From contig CP073215.1 in the NCBI GenBank assembly GCA_020342235.1, positions 1,178,001 to 1,242,000 on the forward strand: a stretch of 64,000 nt of DNA. The letters are read 5' to 3'. Every line of letters begins with the position of its first letter. Position 1 is the first letter of the stretch. Shown here in pieces: positions 18,041 to 26,485 of this stretch. This stretch comes from Saccharomycopsis phalli. Taxonomy: Eukaryota > Ascomycota > Saccharomycetes > Ascoideales > Saccharomycopsidaceae. A program made the position numbers and the translations under genes. The notes under the pieces are model-generated. The model had not been told where the DNA came from. It did no database searches and worked only from the letters and a program-made list of their open reading frames with translations.

Positions 18041-19597
18041 ATGAAGGTCGCTCTACTACTTATCCTTTTCCTATGCCACGAGATTTTGGCAGGGACGACG
18101 ACCATCTTGGAACCAAGCAACTGCTCCTCCAACTCTACAGATTGCAGATTTCCACTGCATATTTTCAATAAAAAGGTGGCTGATAGTGCAGCTCTAGTTT
18201 CTGGTGGAGTCATTGCGACACCGTCTACTTCGCTCTGGACAAAGCTTTCCGGCTTGATCAAATCAAAATCAGGGTTGGAGGCACTCGGGCTACCGGCCAA
18301 TCCAGTCAATGAGTCACCAGTCAAGCCAATAGGTCTTCCGGATGCTGCGAATCATCCTGAGGCTGTTTTGAAAGCTGGTCCTCCAATAGTCTCACAGCCG
18401 GCCGTTGCTAATCAAAACAGTGTTCCCCAGCCGGAGGCTCCTCGGCCAGTGGGAGGTGCTTCTAATCCTCCAGATGTGCCAGTCACAGCTCCTGCATCGC
18501 AGCCAAATGCGCCAAGACCAGATGCCCAGGCGGTGGTCAATCAGGAAGGACCGATGCCTGATTCTGCTGTGGTGGGGCACATAACTGGTCAAGTTCCAGG
18601 CCAAACTCCAGGCCAAGCTCAAAATCCAGGCCAAGCTCAAAATCCAGGCCAAGCTCAAAATCCAGGCCAAGCTCAAAATCCACCTGCCAAAAAACCAGCA
18701 AATCCTGATCGCTCAACGCCAGTCCAAGATAGCCCTCAGATAGGAGCACCAATTGAAAATGCAGCAAGCCCAATACAAGGATATGTGCCCCAAGGAAACC
18801 AGCCTGCCAAAGATCCCACGCCTGCCAAAGCAAACGTCTCGCCAGACTCTGAAAATAAACCACATTCCGACGAAGCAGCCAATGCCGGTGACGATGACCA
18901 CGCCGGGCTCCGAAAACTGTATGGAACCCACTTAGCTGCTGCTGGGGCCGGAGGAGCAGTTCTTGGAGCTCTCCACATCGGCTCGCCGCAACCTGGGCCC
19001 CCTGCACCCGCCCCTGCGCCCGCTCCGGCCCCTCCTGCTGCTCCGGTCCCTCCTGCTGCCCAGGCCCCGGCCCCGGCCCCCGTCCCAGTCACGGGGCCTC
19101 CTCCAGAAACCACGGTGCAAGAGACCGTGCCTCTGACGCATTCTACCGAGGCACTGCGTACGAGCGAAGTGACGGGCACGGCCCAGAACACGGCTACGGA
19201 AGGCAAGGCGCAGGCGGAAATCACCGGCTCTGTGCTGACGGAGACATTGCTAACGGAAACCTTGCTGACGAGCACGTCGCTGTCAATCAATACAGGATAC
19301 ACTGGACGGTACGCCAACGAGTTGAATGCCAAGTTGAATTTGTACATCAACAACGGAAATTTGGTGATTGGAATAGTGGGAATAGTCGAGGGCGTGGTGA
19401 GGGCCGTGAGTGGGTACCAAATGACGTCGCTCACCACCCAGCTTTCTACGTATACGCTCACGGGACCGGTGGCATCTTCTCTAATAGCAAACTCCGACGT
19501 GTATGTCACGAGCGTGGAAGTCGTAACGGTCACTTCGTCGATAAATAGCATTACAGTTCTCTCTCCCCGAACCGTCAAAGGGGGCAATGCAGCTTGA
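18041..19597 (+). CDS. Secreted Pro/Ala/Gln-rich repeat protein (unrecognised)
   Basis: 518 residues. A clear signal peptide (MKVALLLILFLCHEILA) precedes a short region with N-glycosylation sites (NCSSNSTDC). Low-complexity blocks follow: tandem NPGQAQ hexapeptides at about 185-215 encoded by an 18-bp minisatellite (18594-18680), then a Pro/Ala run (PAPAPAPAPAP near 325-350). The C-terminal 130 residues are less repetitive: TETLLTETLLTSTS, a hydrophobic stretch NLVIGIVGIVEGVVRAVSG, then Thr/Ser/Val-rich strands ending SPRTVKGGNAA. The hydrophobic segment followed by Val/Thr strands resembles the tails of the proteins at 15241 and 20223. No catalytic domain or clear GPI signal is visible. Likely a cell-wall or extracellular protein; function unknown. 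Confidence 0.7.
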   Translation: MKVALLLILFLCHEILAGTTTILEPSNCSSNSTDCRFPLHIFNKKVADSAALVSGGVIATPSTSLWTKLSGLIKSKSGLEALGLPANPVNESPVKPIGLPDAANHPEAVLKAGPPIVSQPAVANQNSVPQPEAPRPVGGASNPPDVPVTAPASQPNAPRPDAQAVVNQEGPMPDSAVVGHITGQVPGQTPGQAQNPGQAQNPGQAQNPGQAQNPPAKKPANPDRSTPVQDSPQIGAPIENAASPIQGYVPQGNQPAKDPTPAKANVSPDSENKPHSDEAANAGDDDHAGLRKLYGTHLAAAGAGGAVLGALHIGSPQPGPPAPAPAPAPAPPAAPVPPAAQAPAPAPVPVTGPPPETTVQETVPLTHSTEALRTSEVTGTAQNTATEGKAQAEITGSVLTETLLTETLLTSTSLSINTGYTGRYANELNAKLNLYINNGNLVIGIVGIVEGVVRAVSGYQMTSLTTQLSTYTLTGPVASSLIANSDVYVTSVEVVTVTSSINSITVLSPRTVKGGNAA

Positions 19598-19636
19598 TGA
19601 CACATGATAGAGTCACCAGTTTAGTAATTTTATACA

Positions 19637-19790
19637 TGTAGACAGTGTTATAGGTAGTGTTATAGGTAGTGTTATAGACACTGTTATAGACACTGTTAGA
19701 CACTGTTAGACACTGTTAGACACTATTATAGACACTATTATAGACACTATTATAGACACTGTTAGACAATATCATAGGCACTGCTATAGT
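19637..19790. repeat. Composite 10-15-bp minisatellite
   Basis: Blocks of GTGTTATAGGTA, then ACACTGTTATAG, ACACTGTTAG and ACACTATTATAG in tandem, each subtype in its own run. Confidence 0.85.
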
Positions 19791-19830
19791 ATAGTCACCG
19801 GTCGATATTATACATGCAGGCTGGCCATAA

Positions 19831-19968
19831 TTTGCTCACCAGTTATTTTCTCACCAGTTATTTTCTCACCAGTTATTTTCTCACCAGTTATTTTCTCACC
19901 AGTTATTTTCTCACCAGTTATTTTCTCACCAGTTATTTTCTCACCAGTTATTTTCTCACCAGTTATTT
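19831..19968. repeat. 15-bp minisatellite, nine copies
   Basis: Near-perfect copies of TTTTCTCACCAGTTA, about 255 bp upstream of the next start codon. The unit is a multiple of three, so one frame reads a repeated Leu-Thr-Ser-Tyr-Phe; I do not regard that as coding. Confidence 0.93.
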
Positions 19969-20160
19969 GCTACACACTATATACATTACACAACATAGTG
20001 CCATGGCAGAAACGTCGCATACTCAAAACACCCACATATCGCTGCCTCACAACTAGTCCGCGCACTATAATCGCATCATTTCTCCCATTGGCACGGCGGA
20101 TAAATCATGGCATGTGTTACCCGTATGCGGTGGGCGCCGTTGCAATGCATGCCGTGCAAG

Positions 20161-20178
20161 ATATATATATATATATAT
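20161..20178 (+). promoter_or_regulatory. TATA run upstream of secreted protein gene
   Basis: A run of nine TA dinucleotides ending about 45 bp before the ATG at 20223. It supports that start over the longer frame that is open upstream. Confidence 0.55.
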
Positions 20179-20222
20179 CCCTACAACGCTATGACGGCTT
20201 TCCTACAAAATACCCGAAACTT

Positions 20223-22244
20223 ATGCGACTGCAGCTTGTGCTTCTGTTGGTGATAGCACTTGTTAGCAGTGCAACCATCCCAAACTTGGACACCGCAAAA
20301 CCCATTTCCTCAGTCGACGAGACCCAGATTGAGAACATTGTCTTTTCCCAGGTGCAAAATTTGACCTCCAGGAGATATTTCGACGCTGAGTTGGCTCCTT
20401 TGGTGCGCGAGGCCGTTGAAAACGGCCAGCAGTATATAATCCCAGGCTCGGCCCTAGCCGGGATCACGCAAATGAAAGTCGCCAATTCGGCTGGCATCTC
20501 AGAGCCTCTGACCACAACTGCTTATATTGATGAGATTATAGCACTCATGAAACAGTTTCTCACCTCGGGGCGCACAACTCAGGAGACACAGCAAATGCAG
20601 CAGTCTGTAAAGAGTCTTGGCACCACGTTTTCCCAGAAGCTTCCAGCAGCCAAGCCCGTGGATCCTGCTGATGCTGCTGCAAAGCCTGATTTCACCGACG
20701 CTGTGATTCCAAACATAAGGTCGACGCTCGGGACAAATGTGATGCTGACTCCACGGCCGGTTGCAACTGAGTTGCAAACACCAAGGCCGGTTGTATCCGA
20801 GCTGCCAACGCCAAGGCCTGATGGAGTGGGTCTGGGGTTGGTTGCAAGTGGTGGGTCGGTTGGTGTTGATACTGGAGTAGCATCAGGATCCAATGGAGTG
20901 GCGGGACCAAATGGAGTGACAGGACCAAATGGGGTAGTAGGACCAAATGGGGTAGTAGGACCAAATGGAATAAATCCAGTTTCTGGCTCAAGTTCTGGTC
21001 CAAATCATGCTTCAAATATTAATTCAAATTCTAATTCGGGTGCTGGTTCAGCTCCCGGAATACTTCCTGCAGAAGGTTTGGGGACAAACTCTGGACAAAA
21101 TACTGGACAAAACACTGGACAAAATACTGGACAAAATACTGGACAAAATACTGGACAAAATACTGGACAAAATTCTGGCCAAAATTCTGGAGCATCGCCT
21201 GGTGCAGGACAGCATGCATCTGGTGATGCCACAGGTGGTGCCACAGGTGGTGCCATAGGCGGTGCAGCTGCGGGTGCAGCTTCCGGTGCAGCTTCCGGTA
21301 CATCTTCTGGTGCATCTTCTGGTGCATCTGTCGATACAAGCCCCGGGTCGAATTCGGCCACTGGTGGAGGCACAGCCTCTGGCAATTCTGCTGCCAGCCC
21401 GGCTTCCAATTCTGCTTCCAACCCGGCTTCCAATTCTGACGGAAAAAATTCCGGCGCAGGCGACGAGGCTGGGGTTGCAGATCCTGCGTCTGCAAATCCT
21501 GTACCTGCTGGCAAGCCTGCAGCAGATCCTGCAGTCCCAGTGAACCCAAACCAAGCAGTAATCGACGCCCTGAGTGACCTCTTGAGAAACGCAATTCCCC
21601 CAGGAAGAGCTCAGGACGCAGTAGGAGCAGCACAGGCTCTCATGTCAGGACAGCTTCGAACCGTCAATGTAAACGGGATGCCTCTTGCCTTGGGAGGAGC
21701 AGGCGACACTGCCGGGAAAATTCTCCAATATGGAGGGCTTGGTTTGGCAGTGGTTGGCGTATTATCGGCACGGACGGTCGAGTCGGGGTCCACCAGTGTG
21801 GTGCAGTATACTACGATCCCGACTACGGTGACGTTTAGCGGCACAAGCAACCCGTTTAGCGGCATTATCACCAAAACCATCATGATGACCGGCTCTCCTC
21901 CAGAGGCGATGCCTACTCCTACGGTAGCTATGCCTATCTCACAGCAAACTAAGCTGCCAAGCCCCGTTGGCATTGCTGGTTCTCAGAAAGAAGTAGAGCC
22001 AGTGTATGTCCAAGCGCCGCGGCCGATTTCATACAACGCTCCTTACAACGGACCATATAACGGCCCATATAACGGCCCTTACAATTCTCCTTACAATGGT
22101 CCGTACGTTGGTCCGTACAATTACTATGGTGAGGGACTCAACAGCCCGTACTATTACCCGCCCCAGCCCCCGCCGGTGATGAATCCGCCAAATGGGAACG
22201 CGGGGTTTAAGTATGTAACATTGCAGCAGCGGCATATTGGATAG
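20223..22244 (+). CDS. Secreted Gly/Asn/Ser-rich repeat protein (unrecognised)
   Basis: 673 residues beginning with a signal peptide (MRLQLVLLLVIALVSSA). The frame is open upstream to 19998, but the signal peptide and the TATA run at 20161 favour the ATG at 20223. An N-terminal folded-looking region (about 20-170) is followed by repeats: GPNGVV units, then NTGQ units encoded by a 12-bp minisatellite (about 21089-21180), Gly/Ala/Ser-rich sequence (GGAAAGAASGAASG) and a Pro/Asn-rich part. A hydrophobic Gly segment (ILQYGGLGLAVVGVLSA) with Val/Thr strands follows near 520-560, and finally YNGP repeats. The protein resembles cell-wall or adhesin-type proteins in architecture; no known domain was recognised. 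Shares tail layout with 18041 and 15241. Confidence 0.7.
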   Translation: MRLQLVLLLVIALVSSATIPNLDTAKPISSVDETQIENIVFSQVQNLTSRRYFDAELAPLVREAVENGQQYIIPGSALAGITQMKVANSAGISEPLTTTAYIDEIIALMKQFLTSGRTTQETQQMQQSVKSLGTTFSQKLPAAKPVDPADAAAKPDFTDAVIPNIRSTLGTNVMLTPRPVATELQTPRPVVSELPTPRPDGVGLGLVASGGSVGVDTGVASGSNGVAGPNGVTGPNGVVGPNGVVGPNGINPVSGSSSGPNHASNINSNSNSGAGSAPGILPAEGLGTNSGQNTGQNTGQNTGQNTGQNTGQNTGQNSGQNSGASPGAGQHASGDATGGATGGAIGGAAAGAASGAASGTSSGASSGASVDTSPGSNSATGGGTASGNSAASPASNSASNPASNSDGKNSGAGDEAGVADPASANPVPAGKPAADPAVPVNPNQAVIDALSDLLRNAIPPGRAQDAVGAAQALMSGQLRTVNVNGMPLALGGAGDTAGKILQYGGLGLAVVGVLSARTVESGSTSVVQYTTIPTTVTFSGTSNPFSGIITKTIMMTGSPPEAMPTPTVAMPISQQTKLPSPVGIAGSQKEVEPVYVQAPRPISYNAPYNGPYNGPYNGPYNSPYNGPYVGPYNYYGEGLNSPYYYPPQPPPVMNPPNGNAGFKYVTLQQRHIG

Positions 22245-22573
22245 CACAAATCAGAAATGGAGAGAACGGACAATAACAAACAAAATCGGCATTCCGGATA
22301 TCTGGAATGGCAAGTGTATATTGCAGGAGATTTTTGGATATACGCAAGTGACATTTTCTTGTCAGTGCATGTGTACATGGCAATAAAGTATGATAATTAT
22401 ATGCAAATATGAATCAATGTAATGGTATTAATCTAACTAGCTGGCTAGTCTGTAAAGGCATTGTAAGGGTATCGGTAAATAACTAGTCTTGATAACCTCT
22501 TGATAACCTCTTGATAACCTCTTGATAACCTCTTGATAACCTCTTGATAACCTCTTGATAACCTCTTGGTAAA
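22245..22573. other. Convergent intergenic region with 11-bp array
   Basis: About 245 bp of plain sequence after the secreted gene, then an 11-bp minisatellite that abuts the stop codon of the gene on the other strand. Confidence 0.6.
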
Positions 22574-22575
22574 CT
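22490..22575. repeat. 11-bp minisatellite abutting a stop codon
   Basis: About eight copies of CTCTTGATAAC, ending in variant copies CTCTTGGTAAA and GTCTTGGTAAA. The last variant is part of the final codons of the gene at 22574 (reverse reading GTTTACCAAGAC then TAG). Confidence 0.93.
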
Positions 22576-23842
22576 AGTCTTGGTAAACAACATACTCAAA
22601 ACAGTCCATCTGATTAATCTGCCTCACTTTATCCTGCGACAATCCACCCTCTTGGAGCCTCCGCAATAGCTCAGGCTGGTATCCGGAAAACCTCAGTAGA
22701 ATTCGACCACACACGGTAGGGTCCTCGAGAACCAAAACGTTGCTGGCAAAGCTCCGGCAGAGCACTTGGTTATTCAAAAACAAGCTCTTGTATCGAAGAA
22801 AGTTCAAGTAGCTCCCGCAGCATCGGTTCTGGTACGTCGACACAGTGTCCGGGGCTACGAACCTCAAGTCGAAGTACCTGAGAACCAACAGAAACAACTC
22901 CATGGAAAATTGCTGCTTGACAAAGTCGTCGGCAGACAAGTCGTAGAAGAAGCAAAACACCTCGACCAAGTCGTTTCCGCTGTGTATCGAATGGTAGTTC
23001 ATGTTGCTGATGACGTAATTGCCGAAGCTGGCGCGGTCCAATTCGCTGGTGAACATGGCCCCAATGTCTATGCTGGAGTGTCTGAAGTAGGGGGTGCTCG
23101 GCTGGTGCTGCAGGAAGCTTGCGTCGATTCTCCGGAGCACTCTGGTGTAGATGAGCTCACGAAGAAGATCAAGGCTTGGCCGGTCGAGCCATATTAGGTT
23201 GAATCGCGGGGCAATGTCCTGGGGATAGCAGAGGAGATGGACAAGGCAGTTGTACACATATGCGCCTCGGATGAAGGAGAAGCTCGGGGACGAAAACGGC
23301 AAGGTGAGCATGTCATAGATGCTGTTGGGCAAGATGTTGTTGACTACGTGTCGGTCGACTGCGTTGCGTAGGTTCCAATGGCCAAACTTGTCGAGCTTTG
23401 ACGGCGCAAGAATGAGATTCTCGCCGTCGAGAGAGTCCTTGAGCCGCAAAAGACACTCGATGATGATGTGGTCCAAGCATGTGTCGTAGAAGTTGGACTT
23501 GAACTTGGCGATAAGCTCGGCAAGATTGTCTGTGAGTGCACCCAAGTCCGAGTCCGAGGACACCAACAAGGGCAACACCAGGTGGATATTTGCAATCCCC
23601 ACCACTGTATCTGGGGTGGTCAAGATGTGCTCGGCGTACCAGGCCAATATTTTCTGGATATATTCGATGCTCTCAAATGCCACCGAGGCCTTTTTGACCC
23701 TGGCCCAGCCCATGGACAAGCCGCCAAAGCTCTGGATCAAGGACTCGGTGTCGTCGACTTGAGGCAGGCTAAAGTGGTACCTGTTGGCAAAGACATGTGC
23801 CTGATCCAGGAGGTTGTTTCTGCAGTATATATGGAGTCCCAT
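22574..23842 (-). CDS. Hypothetical protein (unrecognised), 422 residues
   Basis: I recognise no family. The composition is that of a soluble, mostly helical protein with many Leu/Phe (YVYNCLVHLLCYPQD, LELFLLVLRYFDLRF) and no signal peptide or membrane segment. The start at 23842 (MGLHIYCRNN) is the first in-frame ATG; another ATG 8 bp upstream is out of frame. It follows the F-box protein gene on the same strand with 77 bp between them, so both may be tandem, independently transcribed genes. A CACGTG lies in that short gap (about 23887). Its last codons seed the adjacent 11-bp minisatellite. Long uninterrupted frame and ordinary codon use support it as a real gene. Confidence 0.75.
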   Translation of the reverse strand: MGLHIYCRNNLLDQAHVFANRYHFSLPQVDDTESLIQSFGGLSMGWARVKKASVAFESIEYIQKILAWYAEHILTTPDTVVGIANIHLVLPLLVSSDSDLGALTDNLAELIAKFKSNFYDTCLDHIIIECLLRLKDSLDGENLILAPSKLDKFGHWNLRNAVDRHVVNNILPNSIYDMLTLPFSSPSFSFIRGAYVYNCLVHLLCYPQDIAPRFNLIWLDRPSLDLLRELIYTRVLRRIDASFLQHQPSTPYFRHSSIDIGAMFTSELDRASFGNYVISNMNYHSIHSGNDLVEVFCFFYDLSADDFVKQQFSMELFLLVLRYFDLRFVAPDTVSTYQNRCCGSYLNFLRYKSLFLNNQVLCRSFASNVLVLEDPTVCGRILLRFSGYQPELLRRLQEGGLSQDKVRQINQMDCFEYVVYQD

Positions 23843-23919
23843 GGAGCCATGGCAAGTTTAGACCTGCGCTAGGTAGTGTACCTTGGCACGTGTTACGAGG
23901 GTGGTGGGCATGTGTATTA

Positions 23920-26115
23920 TTAAGGGTTGAGAAGATCGTTAAAGTCATTAATATCAAAGCTTGTGGCGAATTCCTTGAAAAGCATAACGTCCTGGTTATA
24001 CCATTGCTCAAAGTTGTGCTGGATTGGAAACAAGCTCGTCAATTTTACGTTATACATTCTCCGTTGCACGCTAAGCGGGATACAGTCGTCCAACAACAAC
24101 GTCTGGATTCCGGGAAAGAGCGCCAAGGTGCTTGCAATGAACTCCCTGTAGAAAAAAATTAGATAGTGGATGTAGTTATTGCTGATTTCCTGCAACACCA
24201 GAAGAAGCTGCATCTCCATACTCTGGCCAAATAACCGCACCAAACTGGCCATGAATTCCCCAGCAACCCGCTCCTTCATGTTGAAGTACGGGTTGATTGT
24301 GGTGGCAAACACCGAGCCGTACTTTGAGTAGTCGTACGTCTCATTTGGCGGATACACCATGTTGGCGAAATGGCGCACAAGAAACTCCGTGAGAAAGTGC
24401 CGCTGCTTCTTGATTTGCTGATGAGGCTCGAGTCCCTCTCGGTGGCAGATGAGCATGCCAATGTTTATATACCGGATATAATACTTGAAGAACTGGCGCA
24501 AGCCCTGGTCCAGGCCAGAGGTGATTTTCTCTCGCCGGCTGTACTTAAATGTGTCGTTGGCTTCGAGCGCAAGGAAATACTCGCAGAATTCCTGCTCAAA
24601 GCGGTTTTCCAGCAAGAGGCCCGTGATGCTGTCTAGCTGGGTTTCGTAGATGTGAGGATCCACTGCAAGCTTGTCCTGGTAGAACTGCAGGAGTCTTGCC
24701 AAGACAATGTCCTGGAGCTTGTGGAACACCGAGGCGATGGACAAGAAACTAAGCGAGAACTTCATGTTTCTAATGTGCCATAGCGAGTGGGTCCGGGCTG
24801 CAGACTGGATCGACTGCATAAACTCCATGGCAAGGCCATAGAAGCAATCGCTCAGGTCCTTTGTCTCGCAGTTTGACGGCCAGTCTCTACAGAGGACACT
24901 AAAGTCTTGTACCGATGTTGCTTGTCTTAGAAAAGTCATGAGCCGGCCCTTGATGTCGAAGCGGATCAAGTGCTTCTGGATGCGTCCCGAGCAGTACTCG
25001 AGTCTCTTTAGCTGGGTAAACTTGTCCTGGTTGTCAAGCAAGTAGTCGAGGAGCACCTGCGAATTTACGGGGATGTCCTCGACCCGGGTTTCGTACGAGT
25101 CAAATAGCATGGTGATCTCTATGGATTCAACCAGGCTGTACTGGATGACCTTACCAAGGTAGTCGACGTTATCCACCTGGGACCGGCGAAGAAGCAGCAG
25201 CACCAAGTCGTCCTCTGCGGTGCTGCACACGCTTAGAAAGCGCAACTCGCGAAAGACAATCGGCAAGCTAGCGGAGTACTTTTCTGTGACGGTGACGTAG
25301 TTTTGGATGATGGTGTCGATGGCCCAGCGATGCGTGAAGACGTCGCCGTCCAAAGTGAAGCACTGGCGACACTGCAAGTCGTTGTTGAGCACGGCAAAGT
25401 CATAATCTGGCGAGGGCAATTGGGTAGGGCTGGACAAAAAGACCTCGATCAAGGAATCGTCCAAGAACCTTGGGTTTGCGAAATCCTCAATCAAGTCCAA
25501 CTCCCGGTTGAAGTGAATTACTTCCCGTAGTCTATGGAGCAACGCCAGGTCGCCCGAAGCGTAGTGGAGGAAGTTCTTCAACAGATTAATGTCCAGGAAT
25601 GACAACAGCACAAGGGCCCTGCAGTGCAACACGAGGTAGCGGATGTAGGAGAAGATGGCAAGATACACTGGTGATTTTTCGTTTCTGTCGGTGTTTTCGA
25701 TGCGGAGGACAATGTCCTCGCAATAGCGATAAATGTGGGGGCTGTTGAGCAAGGAGCGCAAGCGGGCGAACCACAGACGCTTTGCGTGGAAATTATTGAT
25801 GACTGCGAGGTTTGCGCTGTTGAAGGAGGAGCTGGGACGCAATTTGGTGGCCTTTTCTAGCAAGTGGTAGCCGTACTCGTCGCCCTCTAGCACATCGGTG
25901 ATGGCGTGAGAAAGCGGGAGATATGAGTACGGATGAGGAGGGCGACTTTTTTCAAAAGATAAGCGGTTGCAATTCAAGCATATTTTCTTATAGAGGGATT
26001 TGATGGCTAGTCTGTGGAAAAGCTTGTTGGTGGCAGCTAGGTTGATAAGCGAGTTCTGGTCCAAGCGCAAAATGATTACCAGTAGAATTTCCAAAGGCAA
26101 ATCACCTAGAATCAT
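23920..26115 (-). CDS. F-box protein, 731 residues
   Basis: An F-box sits at the very N terminus: LGDLPLEILLVIILRLDQNSLINLAATNKLFHRLAIKSLYKKI (about residues 3-45) with the LPxEIL core and the trailing SLYK, so it probably recruits Skp1/Cdc53 in an SCF ubiquitin ligase. The remaining roughly 680 residues are Leu-rich and helical without recognisable WD40 or canonical leucine-rich repeats, so the substrate is unknown. The ATG at 26115 is chosen; the open frame extends 7 codons upstream without an ATG. Many fungal F-box proteins with long unassigned C termini exist and no orthologue can be named. The gene downstream on the same strand is also of unknown function. Confidence 0.78.
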   Translation of the reverse strand: MILGDLPLEILLVIILRLDQNSLINLAATNKLFHRLAIKSLYKKICLNCNRLSFEKSRPPHPYSYLPLSHAITDVLEGDEYGYHLLEKATKLRPSSSFNSANLAVINNFHAKRLWFARLRSLLNSPHIYRYCEDIVLRIENTDRNEKSPVYLAIFSYIRYLVLHCRALVLLSFLDINLLKNFLHYASGDLALLHRLREVIHFNRELDLIEDFANPRFLDDSLIEVFLSSPTQLPSPDYDFAVLNNDLQCRQCFTLDGDVFTHRWAIDTIIQNYVTVTEKYSASLPIVFRELRFLSVCSTAEDDLVLLLLRRSQVDNVDYLGKVIQYSLVESIEITMLFDSYETRVEDIPVNSQVLLDYLLDNQDKFTQLKRLEYCSGRIQKHLIRFDIKGRLMTFLRQATSVQDFSVLCRDWPSNCETKDLSDCFYGLAMEFMQSIQSAARTHSLWHIRNMKFSLSFLSIASVFHKLQDIVLARLLQFYQDKLAVDPHIYETQLDSITGLLLENRFEQEFCEYFLALEANDTFKYSRREKITSGLDQGLRQFFKYYIRYINIGMLICHREGLEPHQQIKKQRHFLTEFLVRHFANMVYPPNETYDYSKYGSVFATTINPYFNMKERVAGEFMASLVRLFGQSMEMQLLLVLQEISNNYIHYLIFFYREFIASTLALFPGIQTLLLDDCIPLSVQRRMYNVKLTSLFPIQHNFEQWYNQDVMLFKEFATSFDINDFNDLLNP

Positions 26116-26485
26116 TTGTGTCGGCAATCGATACAATAAGCTGGAAATTCAATAACGAGCAAAAACAAAGGACATAAGAAAAATATTTAGACTTCTGAGA
26201 CACTGTAGCATCAACTACCAGAAAATCCTTTAAAGTTGTGGGCGTGCGCAAGATTGGCAATTGGCGCGAGACACACGAGAGCAGGGAAAAACACGAAATT
26301 GGGCAGGAACAGCGTCTGGCGGGCTGGGTGCCGAAATTCTGGCAAGCAATGAGCAATACAATGGCTTTTAAAAGCAAATTTTTACAAACTATCATCACCA
26401 TTTGACCATGTGGCCTACTGCATCCACTCGACTCGATGCTGTGCTTGTCTGCACTCATATGCCCAACAGTCACTACCCCTTTGAG
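26116..26485. other. Gene-free stretch between F-box gene and ISC1
   Basis: 370 bp that hold the F-box promoter and the ISC1 3' flank. I see no arrays or RNA genes. Confidence 0.5.

Larger units (their letters stand above)
19598..20222. other. Intergenic region with two arrays and a TATA run
   Basis: 625 bp between the two large secreted-protein genes: a 10-15-bp composite array (19637-19790), a 15-bp array (19831-19968), then the promoter of the next gene with a TA dinucleotide run at about 20161-20178. Confidence 0.65.
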
